The notes under the pieces: generated by a model | The model's input: the letters and a program-made list of their open reading frames with translations, nothing else | Database searches by the model: none | Told to the model about the DNA's origin: nothing | Shown: one piece after another, positions 13,470-25,202 of the stretch | Numbering within the stretch: position 1 is the stretch's first letter | Layout of the letters: the number at the start of each line of letters is the position of its first letter | Source: Isoetes taiwanensis | Lineage: Eukaryota > Streptophyta > Lycopodiopsida > Isoetales > Isoetaceae | Direction: 5' to 3' | Length of the DNA: 64,000 nt | NCBI GenBank assembly: GCA_021234155.1 | Contig: JAJEKV010000003.1 | Coordinates: 30,921,166-30,985,165, forward strand | Translations under genes and position numbers: made by a program

Positions 13470-14569
13470 GTATGGTAAATATATTATTCTGCATTGAATT
13501 TTTGCTCAATTCTTGTCTTTAGATTATTTATTCATAAATGCCAACAAAATAGTTTGCATTTTCAGGTACGATCAGCATTGCAACAATCAATTAGTGGCTC
13601 ACACTTAGATTTGATTGTTTGAGACATAATTCAAGACAGTTGTAAATATTCAAAGATATTCAACAAAAGACAATTTGAGATTAGTTTCAATGAGTCTGAC
13701 TCTTTTATTGTACTTTTACGATGCTTGTTTACAGCTATGAATGGTTGTTGCCTTAGTCTTAGATAGGTAATTCAAAGCCCTTTTAGACGAGGGATAAATG
13801 GTTATTGGATAGTTAGGTAGCCCTACATAGGCTTTACTTTATCCCTCAATTGCTACCTTGTAGCCTATATGGGTGCCACCTTAGTTCTGGGGGTACTTGT
13901 ACCCTCGAAGATATGTATGTTGAAGTGAAAGTGCCAGCTTGGGATTTCACAAGGTTTGTTATATGAAGCATCTCTTTGGGCACGTTGCCATATGGCATGC
14001 ATAGCTTAGAAGATGCCTATGTAACAGCCATGTAGGTTTTTCATTTAAGTGCGCAGCCAATGGCACACTTCCCTTATGTATTTGGAAGATTGAACATACA
14101 TGCCATGGGATAACAACCTACTTGCTCAGAGCTCTCGCTGCCTATCTTACCACATCCATTTAGACACTAGGGAAGCAATTACCGCTATTTCCTTAGCATG
14201 GGATCTATGGGCTCTTCTTGCTATATCAAGAAAGGGCTCACCATATCCACTCAGACAGTGGGGAAGCTATTACCGCTATTACTTTATCATGGGAATCTAT
14301 GGGCTCTTCTTGCCATATCAAGAAAGGGTTGGGCAAAAAAAGACACAGTGCCTAATAATGTCCGGGGATTTTTTGTATGACTCCAACTTAGAATTCCATG
14401 AAAAGTATATATTATTTGTTATAAATATTACAATGAATTAAACCAACATTCGCCATGTTGATGGGCTTAAGGATGGGCACAACCTGATAGATAGATATAA
14501 ACTTGCAACAAATCGTTTCGTATTGCAAGAGGGTATTCTCGCGATGGTTAGAACTATGAACCTGGTATT
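13470..14569. repeat. Spacer with inverted and direct duplications
   Basis: There is no gene. GAGGGATAAA at 13,791 pairs with TTTATCCCTC at 13,848, and the nearby 'cctacataggct' pairs with 'agcctatatggg', so this part can form a hairpin. From about 14,170 to 14,340 an 80-bp segment containing 'gggaagc(a/t)attaccgctatt' and 'tatgggctcttcttgc' is present twice in tandem. Confidence 0.45.
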
Positions 14570-14667
14570 GTATTTGAAGGAGAATAAGAGTGCAAGAAAT
14601 AAATGGAATTCAAATGAACATTTGATTCATAAGGACAAAGACTCTGATATATGGCTTGAGCATTGGA

Positions 14668-14748
14668 AACTTGGACATAAATAGTGCTTCCAAAAACACG
14701 GAGATGAGGCACGTTTGGCTTAGATCCAAACCATACCTCATGTGGCAT
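14668..14748 (-). pseudogene. Copia integrase scrap fused to LTR
   Basis: The minus strand begins MPHEVWFGSKPNVPHLRVFG and continues for a few residues. This is the conserved end of the Ty1/copia integrase core. After about 30 residues the similarity stops and 3' LTR sequence follows directly. It therefore marks the deletion joint that removed reverse transcriptase and RNase H. No promoter or intact frame remains. Confidence 0.75.
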
Positions 14749-15201
14749 GGACCCCCAAACTGCAAAAGTTGGAAGGAGGTTCTGAGTGTGAGCTACAACA
14801 GCTTATGATCGTCAATGAAGGAAATATAATATTTATTTCCAATTCTACTGCAACTCTCAGAATGAATTAGGTCTAGAATTGCTACAGCTCGGTGACCAAC
14901 AAACATGATTGCCAAGCATGGCAAAGGGGAAGGCTGTGACTAGGAAGATGAGCAACCAATGACTATGTTTTCATGTGAAAGGGATTGAAGTCGTTTGATA
15001 TTGAGATGGGCAAATCGGCGATGCCATAACAAGAGTGGGTCTGATGTGGCAGAGGCAAATAAGGCTTCTGAAGATGGAACAAGGGAAATTTAATAAAGTT
15101 TGCGAACTGCGGAGCCCTGAGCAAGGGGATCTTGAGGAAGTTGGATGAAATTAGCAAAAACAAGAACAGAGATTTGGGTAAACACGGTAATCATGCCTTG
15201 A

Positions 15202-16359
15202 TCACAAGCTTGGCAACAGATAGCAAGTTCTTGCAAAGATTGGAAACAAGGAAAGTATCAGAAAGAGCAGCAAATTTGCCATGAAAAAAGGAAAAAAAAT
15301 CAAGGTACCTTTAGCAACAATGTCAATTTGAGCAGTGGAACCAAGTTGGCCACCGCCCGTCATTGTGGTGCAATCGTGAAGAAGATTGGCTTGATTGATC
15401 ATGGTGGACAAGTAAGCAGAATCGACAGTGAGAACTGTGATGGATAAAGAGACTGGAGCCTCTGGTTCTAAAATACATGCCTCTGGTTCTGAAATATATG
15501 CCTCTTCAAGAAGAGAGGTCTTATCATGAATCAAATCAAAAGAAATTACCTCTGATATACATGCTTCTTCAAGACATGTCTCTTCTTTGAGCTCTAAGGC
15601 CTCCACCAAATGGGCCATCTCGTCACTATTTGGAGAGCCTGACGTGGATACTTTCTTAGTTGTTGCAGAGGAAGAACAGGGCTTGCTGGGACACTGTTTG
15701 CTATGATGGCCAAAACTCATGCAATTTTGGCATTGGTCTTTGGAAGCAGAGTTCCATCCCAGACATATTGCGAGTTCCTTTCACTAGTATTATGTTGTGT
15801 AGCACTTCGAGCTTGAGTAATAAATGTTTATTCGGTTTGGTATGCTCTCCTCTTTGGTAATGCATAAGAGAGTGCTCTATAAGATCTTCATCAATCTCTT
15901 CCCAGGTAGCTTCCTTGCGTGAGGTCAGCATCAATTCTACTGTCCCATCCCAAGAACGAGGAAGAGAAGAACCAATTTCAGTTTTTTCTGAGCATTGGAC
16001 AATGCATGATCTTTTCCGGCATCTTCAAGTTGATAAATTTTTTCCTGCAGTTTTGCAAGATGGACCCTAATGTCTTGGTCATTGTGAAATTTGAGGGTCT
16101 CCAATTCAGTATGGAGTTGCAATACCTCAATCTCCGACCTTTTTCCATAATGGGAGCAAAGAAAATTCCACAGGCGTTTACTTCCTTTCTCTAATTCTCC
16201 CCTCACCAGTTGCAACTGGTTCTTAGAGAGACACACTGCTAAACATGCCAAGGCACGACTATCCTTGTGCTTCCACAATAAGAGATTCTCTTGTTGTTCA
16301 GGATCGTCTGCTTTGGTAATAACGGCCTGGGTTTCATTGCCTTCAGTTACTTCCCACAA
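15202..16359 (-). pseudogene. Copia gag (UBN2-type) with zinc knuckle
   Basis: From 16,359 downwards the minus strand reads as the plant copia gag domain. A start with WEVTEGNETQAVITKADDPE leads to LWKHKDSRALACLAVCLSKN, then LWNFLCSHYGKRSEIEVLQL and HNDQDIRVHLAKLQEKIYQL. After a frameshift near 15,930 the second half has MLTSRKEATWEEIDEDLIEH. A CCHC zinc knuckle follows at about 15,735-15,685, CQNCMSFGHHSKQCPSKPC, with the spacing C-x2-C-x4-H-x4-C. Gag packages the element's RNA; the knuckle binds nucleic acid. At least two frame changes separate the parts, so it is not functional. Confidence 0.8.
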
Positions 16360-16728
16360 CAGCCTGAATTGTTACTAACAACTGCCATTCTGTCACTCTT
16401 CAATTCTTGTCAAAATAGGAAGCAGGAAGCGCTTTCAATCTTTTGAGATCTTGGACTCAATTGAACGAAGGCTCTGATATCATGAAGAAGAATAAGATCA
16501 CAAGAAACAAATGGAATTCAAGTGAATATTTGGTTCATAAGGATGAAAACATACATGGCTTGATCTAATATGATCAGTTACTAACAAAAGACTGACATAT
16601 GTAATCAATCTAACAAACTGGATGGTAACAAGAAGTGGATCTAATAACTGTGAACTTGTCTCTACTAAGTCCAAATAGTGAATCCATGTGTCAAGGTGTG
16701 ACTGCTTCGCTGTAATAAAAATCGTATT

Positions 16729-18673
16729 TGTGCATGTTTGAGATACTTATTTGGTTTAAAATATATATTGCTATTTTAGGATCTTCTTTATGGTTTTTCT
16801 TCTTAACGATACCAAACAGGAAACGGATCAAGCTATTCTTGGGTAGCTTTGTTTCGCAACACGAGGTTGCTTCTATCTTGCCGACATCTTGTCATGCCGA
16901 TCTCCTTGCAATGGACGAGCATCTGTGGCATGAAGTGAGTTTCCTTTACTGTTGGATATATATTGATTGGCCCCCAGACCCAGTGCAGAGTTTATGGGTG
17001 GCTAGTTACAAGTAATTTACTCTTATTCTGCTAGACTTGTTTCAAATGTAGACTTGTTTCAAATCCGTGTGCAGGCAGATTCATTTTACTTGTCTCATTT
17101 CAATAAACCATGTACATGTCAATTCTTGCCACTCCCAACAATTTTCTTGTTTTAGTATTTGTTGCTTCGCTACCTAGCTTGCTTCTCTTGCTTGCTTCCT
17201 CTACTACCTATTGGGACTGATCAGAAGCATGAGATGATGTCCAACCCCCAAAATCGGCCTGCCAGAGGTCAACCATCAACTAGAGAGTCGGCTTGGTTAA
17301 GGGCTGTAGGTTTTGGTTTAGTTCACGCTTCCGGCCTGATTTTGGTTCAGGATTTCGAATTTATAAAAACTTAAGGCTCTGGTGAGGCCATTTGCGGCCT
17401 GGAGGTTCGATTTCTCTGGCTTGAAGAGATGTAAATGGAGTGGTCCGATGGCATGCTTTGCTTCAAACCTTTGGGTTGTAAATATATTGTGAACAGTGTG
17501 ATACATATTTCCTACCATTGGGTTTTATTAATTTCATGTGCACCATTGAAAATTTCGTGAGGGCTCGCATAGAAAAAATTCGAAGCCCTTGATCCTAGAA
17601 TATTCCACAAATCGATGGTAAGAAAATAGATGAACACAAACCCATAATCAAATAACATATTTTTTACGTCATACCACATGGCAACATCCCATAGCTATGA
17701 TACAAATGATGAAAAGAAAAAACATGGCAGCGTCCCAAAAGATGTTAAGAGAAAACCATTGATTCATCGCAAACCAGAGAACAGGATGCGCAAGGAGAAG
17801 CTCTAATTCCATTTTCTGATGCCCTTCCTCTATGGTACTTTGCTTTCCCCAAGACTGCGCAACGAGAAGCTCTAATTCTCTTTTCTGATGGCCCCCCTCT
17901 ATGGTACTTTGCTTTCTCCAAGACTGGATTGACATTGACAGTTGTCTTGCCCCTTGACTGGATTGACATTGACAGTTGTCTTGCCCCTTGGCGTGCTTCT
18001 GCCTAATGCCCTATCTATCTTGTGTTTGTTGTGTAAGTTATATTGGATGGCTTTATAACCTTCCTTTATGTAATTATTTATGATTAATACAAAATCCCTT
18101 TTTCCCTCCAAAAAATAAAGGGAATATTTAAAAAATGCCCCTAATGTTTTGCAAAATTGCAAAAATACCACTATTTTTGCGATATTTTTAATGAAATGGC
18201 CATAACTTTTTCCTTATTTCAAATAGCAATGTGTCCTTCAGACGAATTATAAGTGAGAATCATATCTTCTCATCAAATTATAAGTGAGAATCATATCTTC
18301 TCATCAAAGCTAAAATCATCTGAATCGGAGTTTGGAATCACAAGTTATGTGAAATCATCTGAATCAGAGTTTGGAATCACAAGTTATGTGAAATCATAGA
18401 CACAAACAAATCGTAATCATAACTTACGGTTTTAATGGAAAGATATCATTCTCATCTATAATTTATATTAGGACATATTCATATTTGGATCATCAGAAAA
18501 AAATATAATCATTTTATCAAAAATACCCTTAAAACAAGTATTTTCTCAATTTTGCAAAAAATTAGGGGCATTTTTTAAAAGTTGCCCATAAATAAATAAA
18601 TAACCAAAAGGACGTTTAGAATGAAAAGCCGTTTATATAACACGATCTCATGTAACAAGTGCTAATTATTCAA
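16729..18673. repeat. Intergenic DNA with several tandem duplications
   Basis: No gene is recognisable. At 17,660-17,690 a short core 'tacgtcat-ccacatgg' matches the 3' end of SINE-like copies at 21,960 and 56,540. From about 17,788 to 17,925 a unit of about 71 bp ('agaagctctaattc...ctttgctttc') is present twice. From 17,918 to 17,990 a 34-bp unit ('gactggattgacattgacag...') is present twice. From 18,240 to 18,400 two further pairs occur, a 32-bp 'attataagtgagaatcat...' unit and a 45-bp 'aatcatctgaatc...' unit. Confidence 0.55.
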
Positions 18674-19645
18674 CTATGCTTGTTCTGTGGATATGGCAGG
18701 CAATGGCTTCTTAAGATCAAGAGCTATGGGCTGAGGAATGGATCTTCGTTTCCACAGGCATGGGTCTAAAACGTCTTCTCGATGCAATCTCCTGGGCATG
18801 TCCTTCAAAATAGATTTGAAAAACTCTTTGCCTTCCTGCTCCTCCAATCTATCATGATTTTCCAACCCATCCTGAATTTTTTCGGAAGAACCTTTATCAA
18901 CATGCACCTCCAATCTGCCACGGTTTTTCAGTCCGTCCTGAATTTTTCCATCAATCACAACATCTTTGAAGCTACTATACTGCCCTTTGTTGAGATCCGA
19001 AAGTTCATTCGAAATCTGTGATGCTTTCTTTTCTTTCTCAGCAAATGTATATATGTTTCTGAACATTGGAGAAGAAGGGGCAGATTCTGAGACCTGGCAT
19101 GGAGAATATGCAAATCTGGGATGAATGGGCGAGGGTTGCAAGCTTACAGCGCCTTTTAAAGATCGGGATTGCTTGGCCGGAGAAGCAGGCCATTTTCCAT
19201 TCCTAAATTCATCAATAATTCTATCATTTGGCTTTTTTTGTTTCCTTGGCCTAACCTGCCCCATGCATGTCACTTCCGGCGAACCAGGTTCTTTATTGCT
19301 CGGTGGAATCTTCAAAAAGATTGGAGATCTTACTGCAGATGAATACTTAAGCCTGGGCTTCGCCTTGCTGCTGGAACCTATTATCAAATTTGAAAAAAGC
19401 TTGGATTTACCTCTTGAATTTGGAAGAAATAATCTTTTGATATGGCGAAACAAGCGGCTTGTTATGCAATCTTTTTTCCCCCTTTTTCCAGGCCCCTCTT
19501 CCACTGCACCTGCTGGCAAGGTCTCGCATGTAACTCTTGCATCTCTGCTACATGATTTTATCAGAATAACAACGTCATTGCTGCCGCCTCTCTGCATTGC
19601 AAAGATAAAGATTGAAGACAACAAACTGCGAAGAACTGTTGCCAA
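18674..19645 (-). CDS. Plant-specific protein of the syringolide-induced 14-1-1 type
   Basis: This is an uninterrupted 323-codon, single-exon gene. It starts MATVLRSLLSSIFIF; an internal Met at residue 17 (MQRGGSNDVVILIKS) could be the true start. Residues 120-130 hold EPGSPEVTCMGQVRPRK. In this plant family a Ser-Pro-Lys/Glu-Val-Thr/Ser-Cys-Met-Gly-Gln-Val segment is the most conserved feature. The protein is very basic and rich in Ser and Pro in the middle (residues 150-200). It has no catalytic motif, and the short hydrophobic N-terminus is not a clear signal peptide. Genes of this family were found as elicitor-induced transcripts in soybean; their biochemical role is not established. A (GGGTC)n-like repeat lies about 500 bp upstream of the start. 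The intact frame suggests a functional host gene. Confidence 0.7.
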   Translation of the reverse strand: MATVLRSLLSSIFIFAMQRGGSNDVVILIKSCSRDARVTCETLPAGAVEEGPGKRGKKDCITSRLFRHIKRLFLPNSRGKSKLFSNLIIGSSSKAKPRLKYSSAVRSPIFLKIPPSNKEPGSPEVTCMGQVRPRKQKKPNDRIIDEFRNGKWPASPAKQSRSLKGAVSLQPSPIHPRFAYSPCQVSESAPSSPMFRNIYTFAEKEKKASQISNELSDLNKGQYSSFKDVVIDGKIQDGLKNRGRLEVHVDKGSSEKIQDGLENHDRLEEQEGKEFFKSILKDMPRRLHREDVLDPCLWKRRSIPQPIALDLKKPLPAISTEQA

Positions 19646-20935
19646 TTTAAGGTCTGAAAAGGCAGAAATATCTAGATTGCTATTTTGAGCTCTGATAAGT
19701 CAAAAATAGAGTCCTCCTCATCCAAGAAAAATATTCTCCTGAATTGAGCTCTGTTAACCGAAAAATAGAACTGTCTTCGTCCAAAAATTTAGCGCGCCAT
19801 AGCTTGCAAATGAAATATATCATATTTTATAAAAGAAAGACCGAGATCGTTAACAAGATTTCGGAAAACAAGAGACGGATGGCTATAAAACTGCAGACAA
19901 GCTACAGAGACAAGAATAAAGGACAGAATATGGAGGAAACACCAAAAGCCAAGCTGCAAACAAGGGGATGCACAGAAAACAAGAATCTGCGAAAGAAAAA
20001 AAAAACTGCATGCATACTAGGGAAGTTCTCGTGCTGCAGAATCACGGAGATGGAGCCGGGCACCGGAATTGAACGCGGAAGAGACGGGCCTGGAAGATCT
20101 GACAGAAAAATCTAAACAAATGCGTTCTGGTTTGGAGGAAAAGGGCAGAGGCGTGCAGAACAGGGTCGGGAAGGTTCGGGTCGGGTCAGGTCAGGTCGGG
20201 TCGGGTCGGGTGCGGTCAGGTGGCCGCTTGCATCAGCGGTCTTTTCGTGTCGTTGGATTGGGATTGGCCATAATAGACCATTACTGCAGGCGCCCTTTTT
20301 CATGGTCAAACAAAAGTCAAAAGGAAGATTTGGGCCAGAAATTGGTCCTTTTTATTGTAAAAAAAGGCCCCTTTTATGCCTGGAAATTTGCATTATGTTG
20401 ATATAGACTCCCCTTTCTTCATCATCATGAATCATCATCCATTATCCATTTTGCGTTTTTGACCTAACCCACCAACTCAAGATATAACTCTACTTGCGCT
20501 CAAACTATTGCAGTCTGATCTGAGTCAGAAATTCTAGAATTGGAATGATGCTATTTGAGTTAGAAATCTTAGAATTGGAAAGGTACTATTGCAGTCTGAT
20601 TTGATTACAAATCTTGGAATTGGAAAGGTACTATTGCAGTCTGGTTTAAGTTGGAAAGGTACTATTGCAGTCTGGTTAAGTTGGAAAGGTACTATTGTAG
20701 TCTAGTTTGAGTTAGAAATCCTAGAATTAGAAATCTTTGAGTTAGAAATCCTAGAATTAGAAACCTTTCCAGGTTTCAGAATTGAAACCCCTCCAAAGAA
20801 AAGTAGAATCATAGAGAATGTTCAAAAACCTTTCCAGGGTTCAAAATTGAAGACCTTCCAAATAAAAATAGAATCATAGAGAAATGTTCGTGGAGAGGTA
20901 TTTGTTGAGAAGCTTACAGGTTCCCTGAGGTCGAT
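19646..20935. repeat. Upstream spacer with GGGTC repeat and a 40-50-bp minisatellite
   Basis: From 20,165 to 20,225 the pentamers GGGTC/AGGTC are repeated about ten times. This lies upstream of the minus-strand gene ending at 19,645 and could be part of its promoter region. From about 20,500 to 20,780 a unit containing 'gagttagaaatc(c/t)tagaatt' and 'ggaaaggtactattgcagtctg' recurs in at least six partial copies. The segment 20,768-20,880 repeats 'cctttccaggtttcaaaattgaa' with a second, slightly changed copy. Confidence 0.55.
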
Positions 20936-21131
20936 GTGCATGGTTGTATTGTTAGCATGGAAAGGGGAGAAGAGAATGACGACCTGCATTTGCAAGATGT
21001 TTTCTGTATTGCAGCTCAAATTGCTGCTGCTGTGAACAGGTTAATTAAACAATATCTGGGCTGGAAGGATGCCAAGCCAATTGGGTATATGTTAATTGGA
21101 CGCTTGATGGAGCGCATGCGAAGATGCCAGG
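20926..21131 (+). other. Isolated exon-like frame of unknown origin
   Basis: An open stretch follows a good acceptor (TTACAG before 20,926) and ends at a good donor (CCAG followed by GTATGA at 21,132). It encodes about 68 residues, including NDDLHLQDVFCIAAQIAAAV and GWKDAKPIGYMLIGRLMERM. I do not recognise the family. No neighbouring exon could be joined in phase. It may be a captured or relic exon, or a chance frame. Codon composition looks more gene-like than the surrounding AT-rich DNA. Confidence 0.3.
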
Positions 21132-21284
21132 TATGATTTCAATTTTATAGCTACCTGGAAATGCTTGGGTTTCATTTCCAAGGAGCCATTTGATTAGTTT
21201 TATTGTTTAGTTCTTTAGGTGGCAAATGATTGAACATTATATATGGCTTTTAGGAACTTTTGTTTTCCATCAATAGAGATTCTT

Positions 21285-21960
21285 TGTAGATAGTGTAAGC
21301 ATTGTGTATTCATTAAATAGTATTTCATAATTAATCAAAATGAAGCATTGTGTATTCATAGTGTAAGCATTGTGTATTCATTAAATAGTATTTCATAATT
21401 AATCAAAATGAAGCATTGTGTATTCATGTATTAATTATTTTGATTTAACCATTGAGTATTCACGTGATAAGTTTGATTTCTTTTAGTATTCATGTATTAA
21501 TTTTGATGAACCATTGAGTATGCATGTAATAAGTTTGATTTATTCGCGTATTTTTATATTGTTGGTATTTTGAATTTAGGGTTTTTACAAGAGTGACTAG
21601 GATTTAGTTTCAGGTGGAACATGCCATTTTGGTGCTGGTCCGAAGGGCTATGGTTTAGCCATAAGGACGATTTCCAATTTTGGGCGCGGATGAACCAAGC
21701 CAAAGCAAATGATCCAGAAGAGTTCAACCAAAGCAATTGATCCATAAGAGTTATTGATTGATCTGAAAGTATTTTATCTAGACTATTCGGAAGGGATTAG
21801 ATCATACGGATGACATTCTAGGGTGATTTATGTAGATTATTGGAAGGGTTCTCATATTTCAATAGATTTAGGATGGATGGATGGATGGATGGATGGATGG
21901 ATGGATGGATGGATGGATGGATGGATGGATGGATAGATAGATAGATAGGTAGGTAGATAG
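21285..21960. repeat. Duplicated 75-bp unit and GGAT/GATA microsatellite
   Basis: From 21,295 to 21,425 a unit of about 75 bp beginning 'gtaagcattgtgtattcatt' is present twice almost perfectly, followed by shorter remnants to 21,540. From 21,872 to 21,960 the tetramers GGAT, then GATA and GGTA, form a long microsatellite. The microsatellite is the tail of the SINE-like sequence that begins at 21,960 on the minus strand. Confidence 0.75.
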
Positions 21961-22430
21961 GTACTTTTACGCCATAACACATGGCATCATCTAAAGAATA
22001 GAATAGAATAGAATAGAATAGAATAGAATAGAATAGAATAGAATAAAATAGTTTTTATCTAAAGAATAAATAGAATAGAATAGAATAGAATAGAATAAAA
22101 TAGAGTTTTTATCGTCCACGGAGACTAATGGCCTATGGGACCCAAATAGGAGGCGTATGGGACCCAAATAGGAGGCGCAGCAAGCGTATTACTATCCGGG
22201 TTAAAAAAACCCTCTCCCCACCCATAAAGGGTTGTTTGGGGGAAAAACCGTGACAGGAATAGGTTTGCTGTCAAATTGTACAAATACAAATTAGCAAATT
22301 GAAAGGGTTTTAGCAGGCTTGCCTAACCCCCCCACAACATTTCCCTCCAACATTTTGTGCAATTCTAGCCTGTCCACGTTGGTTGCCACCTAGATCAAAT
22401 TGAATCTCAGCCATTGGATTTACACATTTT
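21960..22430 (-). mobile_element. Nested SINE-like copies with simple-repeat tails
   Basis: Read on the minus strand, two 3' ends can be seen. The first ends with 'ggcgtaaaagtacc' at 21,960 and passes into the GATA/GGAT tail. The second ends with 'gtggacgataaaaac' at 22,105-22,121 and passes into a long (TTCTA)n tail (22,000-22,100). Its body (22,105 to about 22,300) matches the minus-strand copy at 40,875-41,040 over 'cggagac', 'atgggaccca', 'gcagcaagcg', 'cgggttaaaaa', 'gggttgtt' and 'gaaaaaccgtg'. A 24-bp piece of the body is duplicated at 22,130-22,178. I could not find the tRNA-like head of these two copies. Confidence 0.6.
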
Positions 22431-25202
22431 TGCATCAACAATCTAGGAAATAAAAAAATAGCCAAAATTTCTTCCTTTCTCTTCCATGCACTTCTTTCGA
22501 CTTGTGACTTTGGTGAACCAGTTTCATGCCTTCTGGAAGCTTCAGATGTTGTCGCACATAAGTAGCTTTTAAGCTTTCAGACAAGGCATTTGTTCATGCC
22601 GAGCTATGAAGATTTCTTTATAAACGCGCTAGCTGAGGATTGACCATGGCAAGCACATATAAGGTTTGATATATAACTTATCAGGTCATATGCTGGCGCC
22701 TTGGACACTAAGGAGTTTTGTAAGCAATTAAAATCATCATCCAATCCATTGTCATTGCTAGCTCATGTATACGTTCTATTTATGTACTGTAGACGATTGG
22801 CTTAGACTTCTTATCACTAGGAGTAACAGAAAACACCTATAATGTGATACATGTGTGATGAGCCTGTCGAATTGACCCTCATGGCAACTCGAGATCTTAT
22901 CAAATCTTGCACTAATTCTAGGTTGATAGTATCGATGAAGAATTGAATCTTCTTTTTGCAATTGAAATTCGAATCATTTTTAAATTTCCAATGTCCATCA
23001 TAAATAACATAACCTCAAAGGACATATTATCCACAATACAAAATTCTATAGAAACTTGTATTTACTCACTTGGCCTCCATTAAGACCCTGATTTTGCCAC
23101 AACTTAGCAATAAATTCGAAAAGCCATCTAGAAATGCAGATAATCCAGAGATAAGGAAGAAGCTCTTCTACAGATGGGCGACCTGTTTTAACTTAAAGAA
23201 GAGTATAGTTTCTACAAAATCCGGATATGAGACAAATTTTTTGCTGAAGTTGAATGCATTGTACACTGACCGCTTTGCCCAACAATGGGAATAAGCTCTC
23301 GTTTAAAAATGGACATCCCCAGGCTTTGAAAAGGGAAGAGATAAGTGGACCTCCCTGCTGCCTGCATTTTCATAGCCGTAGCTGTCGAGGTATTGTTGCC
23401 CTTCTACTCTTCAACTTCTAGACTTGAATGGAAATCAGTTCAGGGGAAGAACCCTTATCATCTACAAACATACTAGTGGACTCCAACGGTTCTGTTCTGC
23501 ACCAGAAAAAAACCCCAACGGCTCTTCTGCTTTGATGCCTTCTGCCTCGGCTGCTTGTAGGTAGCTACTTCGGTACTATAAAGATATGCAATACCTAAAA
23601 CAATTAACCCTAAAATAAAAAGGACTTGATCCTTACATGCATGCAAAAAGAAGGGAAATAAAAACAAAGGGGGACAAACCATTGGAGGCATAGATTTTTG
23701 ACCAATAAAATAGGGTAAGCACTCTAGAAGTACGGTTTAATAGATACCATGAAATAGATCCACTAAATCATATGAAAATCATAGCAAAAAAAGTATAAAA
23801 ACGCAAAAGAAATCCCATGTTATTATGCTAGATATAGTGGCATGACAAAAGGAGGCTCAACGTAGAGATGTTAAAAGGAGTTTGCAAACAATGTATAACT
23901 TAAAAAGAAAGTAGAAAAAATGAAAAGCTAATAAATTTTGAACGAAGAGATTATTCATTGTTCTACTGTATGTTCTGTTGTAGACCATTTTAGTTGTGGA
24001 CACCCGTTTAATACATCAATGCACTTCAACCTGACTTGTACTTGTAATATAGCTATAATGCGTATAACCGAGGGAAAATGTATGCATGTTTTAATATTGA
24101 AAGTTTATCTTATGGCATATTTGACAAATGCTGAAAATGCAATAGAAGATAGAAATATATCATTAGGGCTTGATCACCATAAGATATCTGAACAGTTGTA
24201 TACGGAGTCATAACATTTTCTCGTCTATATTTTTCGAGGATGACCTTCCATCTTCCACATTATAACTGCTATAGTCACAATCTAAATCCAATATGGAACA
24301 AAACATAGACATTATTCTATTTTGAATAAAAGCAATGGGACTTGATTAAGCCCCGATACCTATACTCAATATTGCATTGTTAAGTGTGTTCCTAGCTCCA
24401 TATACTCTGGAAAGTCCCAAACATCATTTGAGATTTAAATACTTGAGGACCATGCAATAAAACATTGGTTTTTTGATAGAGATGGATGGACGATGGAAGC
24501 ACTGACATGCAAGAAGCATGATTTCAAAAGCATCATTCCAAACTTTGAGTGTCTGATCAAAAGTCTTCAATATACATCTCCTTTTAAATTAAAGCACTTA
24601 AGCACTAGCACAAAAACCAGAGGGGTTGTCAGCACATGCATTATCAACCATTAGACTACTAGATAAAATGTCATAGGTGAACAAAACAATGCAAGATGTT
24701 AGCTCAAGAACAGTAACTTGCTAACTGTACAAGAGAAATGTAGCCAAATATACTCTATTTAAGTACTGAAATGTTAAATCCGCTTTGTAAAAACAATTAT
24801 ATCCATTAAGCCATGATGCGCTAAATGCACAGCAGTAGCTATCTATGGTGCAATCAGGCAAGTGTCGCTTGCTTCTCATGTATAGAGCATAGAAATGATG
24901 ATGCTTATTGATGATAAAGCCTAATAACATAATTTTATTTTCCATTGCAGTTTCAAGATTTGTTAAATAGACTATAAGATATACTCGTAAGATAGCTTCG
25001 GTCTCAAACTTTCAATTGTGAAATATGCATAATTTTAGACTCGTTGGTATTGCGGCTAGGTAGTGGATTGGCTTCCATGTGATACGTAGAATGCGATGTA
25101 GCAACTGTACTCATCATGTGATGGTGAATAAATTGACGTCCTTAAATTAAAACAAAAAAGTTTTTATTCGTATATTTGCTTTTTTTTTTTTTTTTTTTTT
25201 TT
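22431..25202. other. Gene-poor AT-rich stretch
   Basis: No gene, RNA or mobile-element terminus is recognised over 2.7 kb. Short frames up to 91 codons occur on both strands but have no family resemblance, splice framework or codon bias. The segment ends in a pure T run (25,179-25,202) directly in front of the left long direct repeat. Confidence 0.5.

Larger units (their letters stand above)
14570..16728 (-). mobile_element. Ty1/copia retrotransposon with internal deletion and 5-bp target duplication
   Basis: The element lies on the minus strand. GTATT stands at 14,570-14,574 and again at 16,724-16,728, directly outside the proposed ends. The 5' LTR is 16,483-16,723 (about 241 bp). Next to it, 16,470-16,482 is the reverse complement of TGATATCAGAGCC, close to the usual initiator-tRNA-Met primer site. 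A 3' LTR fragment (14,575 to about 14,670) shares 'ataag...gaattcaa...cataagga' with the 5' LTR. Between them are gag (16,359-15,700), a zinc knuckle, decayed protease, and a piece of integrase that runs straight into the LTR fragment at about 14,668. Reverse transcriptase and RNase H are therefore deleted. The high-coordinate LTR edge ends in 'atc' where copia LTRs should show CA, so one base or more has changed. Confidence 0.8.

Noticed and set aside
19125-19688. 187-codon plus-strand frame
   Set aside because: It is the antisense shadow of the conserved minus-strand gene at 18,674-19,645.
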